Shown here: positions 9,433 to 17,194 of the stretch, in pieces
Layout of the letters: every line of letters begins with the position of its first letter
How positions within the stretch are numbered: the first letter of the stretch is position 1
Assembly: GCA_945888535.1 (NCBI GenBank)
Contig: CAMDAN010000023.1
Coordinates: forward strand, 1-27,396
DNA: 27,396 nucleotides
DNA from: Bordetella parapertussis
Lineage (GTDB): Bacteria > Pseudomonadota > Gammaproteobacteria > Burkholderiales > Burkholderiaceae_C
Direction of reading: 5' to 3'
Notes under the pieces: model-generated
Database searches by the model: none
What the model saw: the letters and a program-made list of their open reading frames with translations, nothing else
Told to the model about the DNA's origin: nothing
Translations under genes and position numbers: made by a program

Positions 9433-10254
9433 TTACTTGGAAGCGTTAGGGAAAAAGAGCTGTTGGCCTTCAATTTTGTAGGCTGCGATGTTGGCTTGAC
9501 CTTCATTTGAAACCACCCAATCGACAAACTTTTGCGCCAATGCCGCTTTAACATGGGGATGCTTAGCTGGATTAACCACCATGACGCCGTATTGGTTGAA
9601 CAAGCGGTTATCGCCTTCTACCAAAATTTGCAGGTCACCTCGGTTTTTGAAACTCAACCAGGTTGCGCGGTCGGCCATGACATAGCCCCCCGTACTAGAC
9701 GCTATATTGAGCGCGGGTCCCATACCGCATCCGCATTCTTTGTAGCCGATGCCTTTGGCGTCTGGAACAGGGGTGAGTTTCCAAAAGCGCAGCTCTGCCG
9801 CATGTGTGCCGCTTTTATCCCCACGCGAAATGAAATTGGCGTTGGCCGCACCGAGTTTGCTTAAGGCTTGCACAATATCTTTGCCTTTGGTTTTCGCGGG
9901 ATCGGACGCGGGACCGATGAGTACAAAGTCGTTGTACATCACCGGGAAACGCTTCACCGCAAAACCTTCTGCGACTACTTTTTCTTCTGCGACTTGGTCA
10001 TGCACAAACAACACATCTGCGTCTCCCCTGCGCCCCATGTCAATGGCTTGGCCCGTACCTAATGCCACCACTTTCACTTCTACACCCGTGGCCTTGTTAA
10101 AAGCAGGGAGTAGATGGCTGAAGAGACCGGATTGTTCGGTTGAGGTGGTTGACGCCATCACAATCGTCTGGGCATGCGCGACCCAAGCCGATGCAATCAA
10201 AACCAAAGACAGCAATAAACGACGAGAAAAATGGCGAGAAAAACGGGAACTCAT
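9433..10254 (-). CDS. tupA: Tungstate ABC transporter, periplasmic binding protein
   Basis: The product is 273 aa from the chosen start. A signal peptide with an RR pair and a hydrophobic run ends in AHA (cleavage about residue 28/29). The mature protein begins QTIVMASTTSTEQSGLF, carrying the STTS-type oxyanion motif that distinguishes TupA from ModA. Later come ALGTGQAIDMGRRGDADVLFVHD and SRGDKSGTHAAELRFW, both characteristic of TupA-type tungstate binders. I chose the ATG at 10254 because it overlaps the tupC stop as ATGA and has AAGGAGA 6 nt upstream; an in-frame ATG at 10293 would lie far inside tupC and lacks both. It is the last gene of tupBCA and delivers tungstate (possibly molybdate) to TupBC. 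The aor operon nearby explains the demand for tungsten. Confidence 0.93.
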   Translation of the reverse strand: MSSRFSRHFSRRLLLSLVLIASAWVAHAQTIVMASTTSTEQSGLFSHLLPAFNKATGVEVKVVALGTGQAIDMGRRGDADVLFVHDQVAEEKVVAEGFAVKRFPVMYNDFVLIGPASDPAKTKGKDIVQALSKLGAANANFISRGDKSGTHAAELRFWKLTPVPDAKGIGYKECGCGMGPALNIASSTGGYVMADRATWLSFKNRGDLQILVEGDNRLFNQYGVMVVNPAKHPHVKAALAQKFVDWVVSNEGQANIAAYKIEGQQLFFPNASK

Positions 10255-10994
10255 AGAACTTCTCCTTTGACAAAAAAATGGGCTGCAGGGCATTGCGCTT
10301 GCAGTTCGGTGGCATCAAAAAATTGATGTACTGGCAGATCTGCCAAGACGCGGCCTTTTTCGAGATACAAGACCCGCGTGGCTAAGCGTTTAACTTGGCC
10401 TAGGTTGTGGCTGGCAAAGATCAAGGTGTGATCACTTTGCTCGTCGGCAAAAGCTTGCATCAACGACTCGACGTCGCCTTTGGCATGGGGATCCAAACTG
10501 GCGGTGGGTTCATCAAGCAACAATAGTTGCGGCCCAAGCGCCCAAGCCCGTGCCATTGCAACACGCTGCTGTTGGCCACCAGAGAGTGTTCTTGCTTTGC
10601 GGTATGCCAAGTCCTGCAAACCTACGCGCTGTAAAGCATCCATGGCCTGCGTTTGCGCCTTTGCCCAAGACATTCCCTGCAACCACAAACCCAAAGCGAC
10701 ATAGTTTTTTACCTGCATTCTCAGCATGTGAGGCCGCTGAAACAACATGGCTTGTCGCATATTTTTTGACAGGCTAATTTGCCCTTGAGTGGGTTGCAAA
10801 AGACCGTGGAGTAAACGCAGCAAAGTACTTTTTCCAGAACCATTGGCACCAACAAGCGCCACCCGCTCCCCGGCGTTCACTGACATGCTGACCTCTGACA
10901 GGGCGCAAACCAAGCTGGGGTTCAAGCGCGTCAAGTTACGAGCACCCACGCCCAACTGGACAGTGGCTTGATGAAGCGAGATGAGAGCTGTCAT
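10251..10994 (-). CDS. tupC: Tungstate ABC transporter, ATP-binding protein
   Basis: This 247-aa ABC ATPase energises tungstate uptake at the inner face of the membrane. Walker A is GANGSGKST (49-57), the Q-loop Gln is in MLFQRPHML (Q86), the signature is LSGGQQQRV (137-145), Walker B with catalytic Glu is LLLLDEP (157-163), and the switch His is in FASHNLG. There is no C-terminal TOBE/MOP regulatory domain as in ModC, which is usual for TupC. The start overlaps the tupB stop (10991-10994), and the stop overlaps the tupA start. Confidence 0.94.
   Translation of the reverse strand: MTALISLHQATVQLGVGARNLTRLNPSLVCALSEVSMSVNAGERVALVGANGSGKSTLLRLLHGLLQPTQGQISLSKNMRQAMLFQRPHMLRMQVKNYVALGLWLQGMSWAKAQTQAMDALQRVGLQDLAYRKARTLSGGQQQRVAMARAWALGPQLLLLDEPTASLDPHAKGDVESLMQAFADEQSDHTLIFASHNLGQVKRLATRVLYLEKGRVLADLPVHQFFDATELQAQCPAAHFFVKGEVL
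10261..10267 (-). promoter_or_regulatory. Shine-Dalgarno sequence of tupA
   Basis: AAGGAGA on the minus strand, 6 nt before the ATG at 10254 and inside the end of tupC. It settles the tupA start codon. Confidence 0.8.
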
Positions 10995-11746
10995 ACCAAA
11001 CCAGTCCCAGCGGTGCCGGCGTGAAGCGCTCCTTGACCACTTGTGCCGTCAACACGCTCACGCCAATTACGAAGTAGCGAGACGGCGGTATTGAGAATTA
11101 AAACCAAAACCAACAACACCAAGCCCAACCCTAAAGCCAGCGGTAAATCCCCCTTTGAGGTTTCTAGCGCGATGGCTGTGGTCATGACCCGGGTAAAGCC
11201 GTCGATATTGCCGCCCACAATAATCACCGCGCCCACTTCAGAGATAGCCCGCCCAAAAGCAGCAATGACAACCATGAGCAAGGCGTAACGCTCATCCCAC
11301 GCCAAGAGCAAGCTTCGAACGCCTGTGCGAGCGCCCAAGGATCGCAATTGTTCGCCGTGCAAAGTATCCGCATCTTGAACAGTTTGACGGGTCAGCGCGG
11401 TAACGACTGGCAGCACCAACACGGCCTGCGCCAGAACCATCGCTTTAAAACTAAAAAGCCAACCTAAGAATCCCAAAGGCCCAGAACGCGAGAGCAGCAG
11501 ATAGACCACCAAGCCCACCACCACCGAAGGCACAGCCAAGGACGTGTTGACCACTGTGAGTAAGACTCCTCGCCCCCTAAACCGCGCCACCCCCAGCCAA
11601 GCCCCTAAGATCAAACCCACACTGCAGGCCAACGCGCAAGCGCAGGCACTCACCGCCAACGATCGGCCCACAATGGCCAAAAAAACGGGGTCTAAGGAAA
11701 CAATCAATTGCAGCGCAGTCTGCGCACTATCGGTCAACGAGGTCAT
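10991..11746 (-). CDS. tupB: Tungstate ABC transporter, permease protein
   Basis: This 251-aa inner-membrane protein has about five hydrophobic segments (for example SLAVSACACALACSVGLILGAWLGVA, TSLAVPSVVVGLVVYLLLS and LALGLGLVLLVLVLILNTAVSLL). The permease coupling loop is EQLRSLGARTG...LL...DERYALLMVVIAAFGRAISEVGAVIIVGGNI, matching TupB/WtpB-type permeases. I used the ATG at 11746; a TTG eight codons upstream (11770) keeps the frame open but is a poorer start, and neither has a clear Shine-Dalgarno sequence. It is the first gene of a tupB-tupC-tupA operon, with the binding protein last, the reverse of the common tupABC order. The 50-nt gap to the divergent regulator gene carries the box at 11786-11803 that is shared with the aor operon. 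Confidence 0.92.
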   Translation of the reverse strand: MTSLTDSAQTALQLIVSLDPVFLAIVGRSLAVSACACALACSVGLILGAWLGVARFRGRGVLLTVVNTSLAVPSVVVGLVVYLLLSRSGPLGFLGWLFSFKAMVLAQAVLVLPVVTALTRQTVQDADTLHGEQLRSLGARTGVRSLLLAWDERYALLMVVIAAFGRAISEVGAVIIVGGNIDGFTRVMTTAIALETSKGDLPLALGLGLVLLVLVLILNTAVSLLRNWRERVDGTSGQGALHAGTAGTGLV

Positions 11747-11785
11747 AACTTGGGGTATCGTAGCGGCCAAGGCAATAACACACCA

Positions 11786-11803
11786 TATGTAACCACGTGC
11801 ATA
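11786..11803 (-). promoter_or_regulatory. Candidate operator of the tup operon (tungsten box 1)
   Basis: On the minus strand this reads TATGCACGTGGTTACATA. It is 15/18 identical to the box upstream of the aor operon (17195-17212), in the same orientation and at nearly the same distance from the start codon (39 nt here, 35 nt there). Similarity continues towards the genes: GTGTGTTATTGCC here against GCGTGTTTTTACC at aor. The outer TATG...CATA arms are inverted repeats spaced by 10 nt. The box overlaps the GTG start of the divergent ModE-like regulator gene, so it could serve both tup control and autoregulation. Binding by that regulator is inference. Confidence 0.65.
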
Positions 11804-12942
11804 GGCTTCAATTTCATTACTCTCTCAGCCGCAATACCAGCCCGGCCTTGGTTCGCAATCCTTTGATCGACTTGTTGCAAGCCGTTGATAGCCAAGGTTC
11901 TATTTCTGCAGCCGCCCGAACATTAAGTTTGTCGTACCGCCACGTCTGGGGCGAACTCAAACGTTGGGAAGACGAACTTGGCAATGAACTCCTGATTTGG
12001 GACAAAGGAAAATCGGCCCGACTGAGTGAGTTTGGGAGCAAGCTGATGTGGGCCGAGCGCCAAGCCCAAGCCCGGCTCGCGCCACAGATCGAGGCCTTAC
12101 GCGGCGATTTAGAGCGCGCTTTTGCCGTCGCTTTTGACGACCAAGCCCATGTGCTGACCTTTTACGCCAGCCACGACGATGCGTTGGCGGCGTTGCGTGA
12201 ACATGCTTTAAGTCCCACGCAAGATGACGAAGGGCAACTGCATTTGGATATCCGTTTTTGTGGAAGCGTAGACGCGATTCGCGCACTCAACGAAGGTCGC
12301 TGCGTCATGGCGGGGTTTCATACCCTGCAACACCCAGCCCCCGGCTCTTTGGCCGAGCGCACCTACAAACCCTTGCTCCAACCGGGCTTACACAAAATCA
12401 TTGGATTTGCCAACCGGACGCAGGGTCTGATGGTTGCTGCGGGCAACCCTTTGAAGTTAACAAGCTTGCATGATGTTCAACGCTTGCAGGCGCGCTACAT
12501 TAACCGCGCCCTTGGGACTGGAACGCGCGTGGTGTTTGATGAATTACTGGCCCAGCAAGGCATCCAGAGCGGTGAAATCGTGGGCTATGAACATACCGAG
12601 CCAAGCCATACAGCGCTGGCCCATGCGATTGCTAGCGGTAGCGCAGACGCGGGCCTAGGGATTGCCGTGGCAGCCAAGGCTCAAGGCCTTGACTTCATCC
12701 CCCTGGCTCAGGAAAGTTACCACTTGGTCTGCTTGAAATCGGCCTTGGAACAAGCCCCAGTGATCGCCCTGCGGGAATTACTGCAAACACCGCAATGGGC
12801 AAAAATCTTGGGGGGACTTGAGGGCTATTCGCTGGAGCAAAGTGGTCAAGTCCAATCACTGCGCACCGTTTTGCCCTGGTGGGATTTTTCTAAAAAGTCT
12901 AGCCGCCCCCGCGCTGCATATAAAGGTCAAAGCGCTTCATAA
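11797..12942 (+). CDS. ModE-like transcriptional regulator with C-terminal PBP-like ligand domain
   Basis: The product is 381 aa. Residues about 22-85 form a winged helix-turn-helix of the ModE/LysR type (PLIDLLQAVDSQGSISAAARTL, then LSYRHVW and an ELLIWDKGKSARLSEFG wing). Residues about 115-345 resemble the PBP-like domain found in molybdate-responsive and MoeA-linked proteins (LTFYASHDDAL, MAGFHTLQ, GLMVAAGNPL, RYINRALGTGTRVVFDELL, GSADAGLGIAVAAKAQGLDFIPL). There is no TOBE/MOP domain as in E. coli ModE, so the oxyanion would be sensed by the PBP-like part. Divergence from tupBCA and proximity to aor argue for tungstate or molybdate control. The only start before the HTH is GTG 11797, without a visible Shine-Dalgarno sequence. 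Its 3' end overlaps the convergent 99-aa gene by 44 nt. Confidence 0.88.
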   Translation: MHRLQFHYSLSRNTSPALVRNPLIDLLQAVDSQGSISAAARTLSLSYRHVWGELKRWEDELGNELLIWDKGKSARLSEFGSKLMWAERQAQARLAPQIEALRGDLERAFAVAFDDQAHVLTFYASHDDALAALREHALSPTQDDEGQLHLDIRFCGSVDAIRALNEGRCVMAGFHTLQHPAPGSLAERTYKPLLQPGLHKIIGFANRTQGLMVAAGNPLKLTSLHDVQRLQARYINRALGTGTRVVFDELLAQQGIQSGEIVGYEHTEPSHTALAHAIASGSADAGLGIAVAAKAQGLDFIPLAQESYHLVCLKSALEQAPVIALRELLQTPQWAKILGGLEGYSLEQSGQVQSLRTVLPWWDFSKKSSRPRAAYKGQSAS

Positions 12943-13198
12943 ACAGGTAGCGCGTGGTCTCATCCACGCCGGCAAAGCGAAAACTCACCAAGAGCCGAGG
13001 GATTCGCGCTAAGGCAATCACACGCGGTTCGCCCACCTGCCATTTCAATCCCAGCGCTCCCTCACCAATGCGCACACCTGCCGTCTGGTCTTGCATTTTC
13101 CAATGGTGCTCACCAATCGCATTGGGCAACCAACCTAGCCATTCTTTTTCTGTGCAGCCCATCTCCCGCTCAAAGCGCTCTTCGTAAAACGATTGCAT
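12899..13198 (-). CDS. Unknown 99-aa protein, last gene of the aor operon (aorE-position)
   Basis: I do not recognise a domain. The protein is 99 aa, soluble and rich in Arg, Glu, Trp and Phe, with a single Cys (MGCTEKEWLGWL). A central GVRIGEGALGLKWQV and PRVIALARIPRLLVSFRF suggest beta strands. The C-terminus is RGGG, a glycine tail reminiscent of ubiquitin-like or MoaD tails but in a non-UBL sequence. It starts 9 nt after the MoaD-like gene and is in the same operon as the aldehyde oxidoreductase. In the five-gene aor operon described for Aromatoleum aromaticum the fifth gene is also a small protein; equating the two is inference. A role in tungsten-cofactor insertion or enzyme maturation is plausible. 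The end overlaps the convergent regulator gene by 44 nt. Confidence 0.75.
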   Translation of the reverse strand: MQSFYEERFEREMGCTEKEWLGWLPNAIGEHHWKMQDQTAGVRIGEGALGLKWQVGEPRVIALARIPRLLVSFRFAGVDETTRYLFMKRFDLYMQRGGG

Positions 13199-13207
13199 GG
13201 TGAAAGT

Positions 13208-13462
13208 TTAGCCCCCGGCAATGGGCGGCCAAATCGCCAGCGCATCACCCTCTTTCAAGGTCTGGGTCATGCGATTTTCAGGCGCGATATAGGTTCCATT
13301 AATCAGAACCAGATGGACCATTTTTTCAGGCAATCCAAAGGGTTCAATGATCTGGGAGATGCTGGCATCAGGCGCCACATCCAATTCAATGACGTTGGTG
13401 TAGCGTGCCTGTTGGGGGAGGTATTCGGTGAGTGACGCGAACAGTTTGAACGTGATTTTCAT
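13208..13462 (-). CDS. MoaD/ThiS-family ubiquitin-like sulfur carrier (AorD-like)
   Basis: This 84-aa beta-grasp protein has a MKITFKLFASLTEYLP start, VLINGTYI in the middle and GDALAIWPPIAGG at the end. The C-terminal Gly-Gly is the site that is adenylated and thiocarboxylated in MoaD. MoaD proteins, with MoaE, provide the dithiolene sulfurs of molybdopterin; here a copy is dedicated to the aldehyde oxidoreductase operon, as seen in many AOR clusters. It lies 9 nt after the flavoprotein gene. There is no MoaE or MoeB partner in the window, so general housekeeping copies elsewhere must serve it. Confidence 0.92.
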   Translation of the reverse strand: MKITFKLFASLTEYLPQQARYTNVIELDVAPDASISQIIEPFGLPEKMVHLVLINGTYIAPENRMTQTLKEGDALAIWPPIAGG

Positions 13463-13471
13463 CGCCCAATA

Positions 13472-14767
13472 CTAACGCCGACGGGCATCTTGCGCACCCG
13501 CCCATTGCCCTTGTCCTTGGGCACACGCCAAGTAAGCCTCCGAAATTTGGGTCGGATCGTTCTGCAAAATGGTTTTCCATTCACCCAAGTGAACCTTACC
13601 ATCCACCAAGCCACGCATGACCCCGACGTGGTCGGTCCAACCCACCGAGTTACATCCGACCAAGACATCACCAGAAAATTGCAAACTCAGGTGGCGCCCG
13701 CTAACAGCGTCTGTAATCTCCACGTGTTCACCGCCTTTGACACCTTGCCACTGACCAAAGCTCGTTGAAATCAGTCCCAAAGTATCCAACACATTGATTT
13801 GCGGAACTTGTTTCAGCTGCGCACTCGCAGATTTCCCCTTGGAAAAATCAAGCATATTGAGCGCGGCGATGCGAGCTTGCTCAGCGGCATTGGGTTGAAT
13901 CGCACTCACAACCGTGGTACCGGTCAGCAAGTCCATGGCCTCAGCGCAGTCGCCTGCGGCGTAAATTCCAGGCACATTGGTTTGAAGATGAGCGTCTGTC
14001 AGCACACCCGCTTTACACGCAATACTGCTGCCCTTTAAGAACTCAATACAGGGACGAACGCCGGTGGCGCTGATCACTAAATCGGCCTCAACGGTTTTAC
14101 CGTTGGAGAGTTTGACTTTGAGAGGCTTTCCTGGGGCAATGGCTTCTACTTTTGTTCCTGTAAAGACCTGCACCCCTTTTTTCTCACACCAATCGCGGAT
14201 CATTCCACCTGCGGTCGGGCCCATCATGCGCGGCACCATACGGTCACCCATCTCCACCACACTGAGCTCAACCCCACGCGCAGCCAAAGCCTCCATGATG
14301 ATGCAGCCAATAAAGCCTGCGCCCATCTGCAAAACTTTGGCACCTGGTTTCGCCAAGGCCATGATTTTTCGCGCGTCGTCAAGCGTCCAGCAGGTATGCA
14401 CTCCCGCACTGTCCATGCCGGCAATCGGAGGATGCATCGGGCGTGAACCGGTCGCCAGTAAAAGCGTATCAAAACCCACTTTTTTACCTGAAGCCAGCGT
14501 GATACTTTTTTTGGCAACGTCTACGCTGATTGCGCCATCTTGAAGGACTTGAATCTTCAAATCAGCAAAGTGCGTTGAGCTCTTGCGTAAATGGGTTCCG
14601 CCCTCAGCGACCTTGCCAATCAGCAAGTAAGGAATAGCCATGCGGGAATACGCCGCCTCTGGTTCATCACCAATGATCGTGATGGTGTCCAGCGGGGCGT
14701 GTTTACGCAGGGTTTCAGCTGCGATCACGCCCGCTGGCCCGGCGCCAAGAATGACGTGGTGGGTCAT
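13472..14767 (-). CDS. aorC: FAD-dependent NAD(P)H oxidoreductase subunit of the aldehyde oxidoreductase (AorC-like)
   Basis: This 431-aa pyridine-nucleotide-disulfide-type flavoprotein carries the N-terminal FAD site GAGPAGVIAAE (8-18), the ATGSRP linker, a second Rossmann site for NAD(P) at GAGFIG with following acidic residues, and the FAD-closing YAAGDCAE. There is no redox-active CxxxxC disulfide, so it is of the ferredoxin-reductase or nitrite-reductase-like group. Genes 16 nt upstream encode the tungsten subunit and its ferredoxin. The trio matches the three-subunit AOR of Aromatoleum aromaticum, in which an FAD subunit of about this size lets the enzyme reduce NAD+. Cytoplasmic, no signal peptide. 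Confidence 0.9.
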   Translation of the reverse strand: MTHHVILGAGPAGVIAAETLRKHAPLDTITIIGDEPEAAYSRMAIPYLLIGKVAEGGTHLRKSSTHFADLKIQVLQDGAISVDVAKKSITLASGKKVGFDTLLLATGSRPMHPPIAGMDSAGVHTCWTLDDARKIMALAKPGAKVLQMGAGFIGCIIMEALAARGVELSVVEMGDRMVPRMMGPTAGGMIRDWCEKKGVQVFTGTKVEAIAPGKPLKVKLSNGKTVEADLVISATGVRPCIEFLKGSSIACKAGVLTDAHLQTNVPGIYAAGDCAEAMDLLTGTTVVSAIQPNAAEQARIAALNMLDFSKGKSASAQLKQVPQINVLDTLGLISTSFGQWQGVKGGEHVEITDAVSGRHLSLQFSGDVLVGCNSVGWTDHVGVMRGLVDGKVHLGEWKTILQNDPTQISEAYLACAQGQGQWAGAQDARRR

Positions 14768-14783
14768 GGTGACTCGCTTTTAA

Positions 14784-16631
14784 TTACAAGCTCAAACGCT
14801 TACGGGTTGCCGCAGTGGGGTGTCCCTCTTTGTCCCAGCCGCGAGCGGCATAGTACTTAGGCATCATCTCCGCCAACATATTGACCTTGCCAGTGGCTGG
14901 GCCGGTTTTGCAGGCTTCTTTAAGCAAGCGCGGAGGCAAGCTGTCGTCTTTGGCAGTAAAGCCAGCGCGGTTGTTGAACTCGCGCTCCATATTCCAAATA
15001 CGCTCACCAATTTTTTCTAACTCTTCGGTGGTGTATTCCTCGCCAATAGCCGCTTGCATTTGAGGCGCCAAATCGGCCAAGCCCCAAGCAAAGGTCGTGA
15101 AGATACACAAACCTGATGAGTCAAACGCCGCTGTTGCGTCTTGAAAGGCTTTCACTAACTCGGGCTTGCCTTCGTGCTCAAGCGGATCCGTTTTCACTGG
15201 AATACCAAGCACTTCAGAGGCAATCGTGTATCCGCGCAAATGGCAGCCGCCGCGGTTGGAGGTAGCGTAAGCCAAGCCAATGCCTTGGATCGCACGGCCG
15301 TCGTACGCGGGAAACTCCAGGCCTTTGCTGGACATACTGAGTTCGGGGTGACCGTATTTCGCGGTGAGGCGTTTGGAACCTTGTCCGATTTCTTTACCAA
15401 AGCCACGGCTGTTGATCGTTTCTTCAACCAGAAAAGCCAATGCTTGGGCAGAACCAAATTTCGCTTCGATTCCGACCTGCTCTTTGGTCAGAACGCCCAT
15501 GTCATACAACTCCATGACCGCGCCTACGGTTGTACCAAAGGTGATCGGGTCAATGCCTTCTTCATTGCAAAGCATGGTGGCGTATTGCAAAGTCTCCAAG
15601 TCATTGACGCCGTTGGCAGCGCCCAATGCCCAAGCTGCTTCGTATTCCAAACCGCCTGAGGCACCCCAGTATTGGGGTTTGTTCGCGACAGTAAAGTGGC
15701 CTTGGTCCATCTTGCTGATACGACCACACGCAATGGTGCAACCAAAACAAGCTTGGTTGGTTACCAGTTGTTTTTTACCGTCGGTAGCGCGAGGGGTTGC
15801 CATCGCTTCTGCCGAAATGTCTTTGGCACCTTCAAATTGGTTGTCCCGGTGATTGCGGGTAGGCAGTCCGCCCACTTCGTTAATCACGTTCATCAGCACT
15901 TGGGTTCCGTACGCTGGCAGACCTTGACCCGTCACGCCGTTTTCAGCCAAGATTTTTTTCTTCTCGGTGGTGGCTTTCATGAATGCTTTGGGGTTGTGAA
16001 TATTTCCCACACCCTTGGTCCCACGAACGGCAATCGCTTTGAGGTTTTTGCTGCCCATGACCGTTCCGACGCCAGAGCGGCCAGCGGCGCGGTGTAAATC
16101 ATTCACCACGGCAGCGTACAAAATACCGTTTTCGCCAGCTTTACCGATACTCGACACGCGGGTTAAGGGGTCTTGGAGGCTTTTCTTTAACGTCTCTTCG
16201 GTTTCCCAAACGCTCTTACCCCACAAATGCGAGGCGTCGCGCAATTCGGCTACATCGTCATTCACGTAGAGGTAGACCGGCTTGGCGCTCTTACCTTCAA
16301 AGATCACCATATCCCAACCAGCCATCTTGAACTCAGCACCCCAGTAACCACCAGAGTTGGAGCAGGCAATCGTCCCGGTCAGCGGGCTTTTGGTAATCAC
16401 CGTGTAGCGTCCGCCTGTGGAGGCCATGGTTCCCGTCAAGGGACCTGTTGCCCAAATGATTTTGTTCGCTGGGGACAAGGGATCGACTTTCGCGTCAACC
16501 TCTTCTACCAAGTATTTCGAACCCAAGCCGCGAGAGCCTAAGTAGTTACGTGCCCACTCTTTGTTGAGGGGTTCAGACTTAACGGTTCCGGCGGTCAAGT
16601 CAACGCGAAGAATTTTTCCAGCCCATGACAT
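14784..16631 (-). CDS. aorB: Tungsten-dependent aldehyde ferredoxin oxidoreductase, catalytic subunit (AorB-like)
   Basis: At 615 aa the product has the normal AOR length. The N-terminal domain carries NYLGSRGLGSKYL and GPLTGT, which bind the bis-pterin tungsten cofactor. The [4Fe-4S] ligands are C295, C298 and C302 (ACFGCTIACG) with C509 (SGLCIFTTF). The conserved EYEAAWALGAANGVNDLE and GCHLRG with active-site-type Glu and His are present, as is DPITFGTTVG. The reaction is oxidation of aldehydes to carboxylic acids, reversible with low-potential donors. The start is well set by AGGAG 8 nt upstream. It lies between the ferredoxin and flavoprotein genes on the minus strand. The tungstate transporter next to the operon supports W rather than Mo. 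Confidence 0.96.
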   Translation of the reverse strand: MSWAGKILRVDLTAGTVKSEPLNKEWARNYLGSRGLGSKYLVEEVDAKVDPLSPANKIIWATGPLTGTMASTGGRYTVITKSPLTGTIACSNSGGYWGAEFKMAGWDMVIFEGKSAKPVYLYVNDDVAELRDASHLWGKSVWETEETLKKSLQDPLTRVSSIGKAGENGILYAAVVNDLHRAAGRSGVGTVMGSKNLKAIAVRGTKGVGNIHNPKAFMKATTEKKKILAENGVTGQGLPAYGTQVLMNVINEVGGLPTRNHRDNQFEGAKDISAEAMATPRATDGKKQLVTNQACFGCTIACGRISKMDQGHFTVANKPQYWGASGGLEYEAAWALGAANGVNDLETLQYATMLCNEEGIDPITFGTTVGAVMELYDMGVLTKEQVGIEAKFGSAQALAFLVEETINSRGFGKEIGQGSKRLTAKYGHPELSMSSKGLEFPAYDGRAIQGIGLAYATSNRGGCHLRGYTIASEVLGIPVKTDPLEHEGKPELVKAFQDATAAFDSSGLCIFTTFAWGLADLAPQMQAAIGEEYTTEELEKIGERIWNMEREFNNRAGFTAKDDSLPPRLLKEACKTGPATGKVNMLAEMMPKYYAARGWDKEGHPTAATRKRLSL

Positions 16632-16682
16632 AGTGAAGCTCCTAAAATTTATGTAATAAACGTTGTAGTAGCAGCTTTGGCT

Positions 16683-17159
16683 TTAGCCTGCGCTCGGCTG
16701 GTTAGCCAATTTGTCAGCCCACTGTTCCATCTTGCCCAAGCCAGTCCAGTTGGAGTCAATGAAGGTGATAGCGCCTGTAGGACAGGCTGAAGCACATGCG
16801 GGGTCTCCACCGCAGAGGTCGCACTTTTGCACCTTGCCGGTTTCTTCTACATAGTTAATCGTTCCAAACGGGCATGCAATCGTACAAACCTTGCAGCCCA
16901 CACAAGTGGCTTCATTCACCACTTTGGCGCCAGTCGCTTTGTCCACTGTGATGGCTTCGACTGGACACGCATGCAAACACCACGCTTCGTCACATTGGGT
17001 GCAGGTGTAGGGAACTTTTTTACCGGTATGGTGGAAATCAAACACCTTGATACGCGATTTAGCGGTAGCAAATGTGCCGTAATTCTCAAACGAACACGCC
17101 ATTTCGCACTGCATACAGCCTGTGCACTTGTCTGCGTTGATATGCAACGTTTTTTGCAT
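16683..17159 (-). CDS. aorA: Four-cluster ferredoxin subunit of the aldehyde oxidoreductase (AorA-like)
   Basis: This 158-aa electron carrier has 16 Cys in four groups: C..C..C...C at about 12-22 (CTGCMQCEMAC), CTQCDEAWCLHACP, CVGCKVCTIACP and CDLCGGDPACASACP. They should hold four [4Fe-4S] clusters, as in the DmsB/HycB-type subunits. It has no signal peptide, so it is cytoplasmic. In the Aromatoleum-type AOR this subunit polymerises into a filament that links catalytic units to the FAD subunit; whether that holds here is untested. It is the first gene of the operon, with AGGAG 6 nt before the ATG and the shared tungsten box 35 nt before it. Confidence 0.94.
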   Translation of the reverse strand: MQKTLHINADKCTGCMQCEMACSFENYGTFATAKSRIKVFDFHHTGKKVPYTCTQCDEAWCLHACPVEAITVDKATGAKVVNEATCVGCKVCTIACPFGTINYVEETGKVQKCDLCGGDPACASACPTGAITFIDSNWTGLGKMEQWADKLANQPSAG

Positions 17160-17194
17160 GCGTAACTCCTAGGAGAGGGTAAAAACACGCAAGC

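Noticed and set aside
10255..10293. Longer tupA start at ATG 10293
   Set aside because: It adds 13 residues ahead of a complete signal peptide and lies deep inside tupC. The ATG at 10254 has an ATGA overlap and a good Shine-Dalgarno sequence.
11747..11770. TTG start for tupB at 11770
   Set aside because: A rare start codon with no ribosome binding site. The ATG eight codons later leaves a complete protein and a more usual gap to the regulator gene.
13020..13031. CACGCGGTT match to the core of the tungsten box
   Set aside because: Only nine bases match, the flanking bases disagree, and the site lies inside the 99-aa coding sequence, so it is most likely chance.
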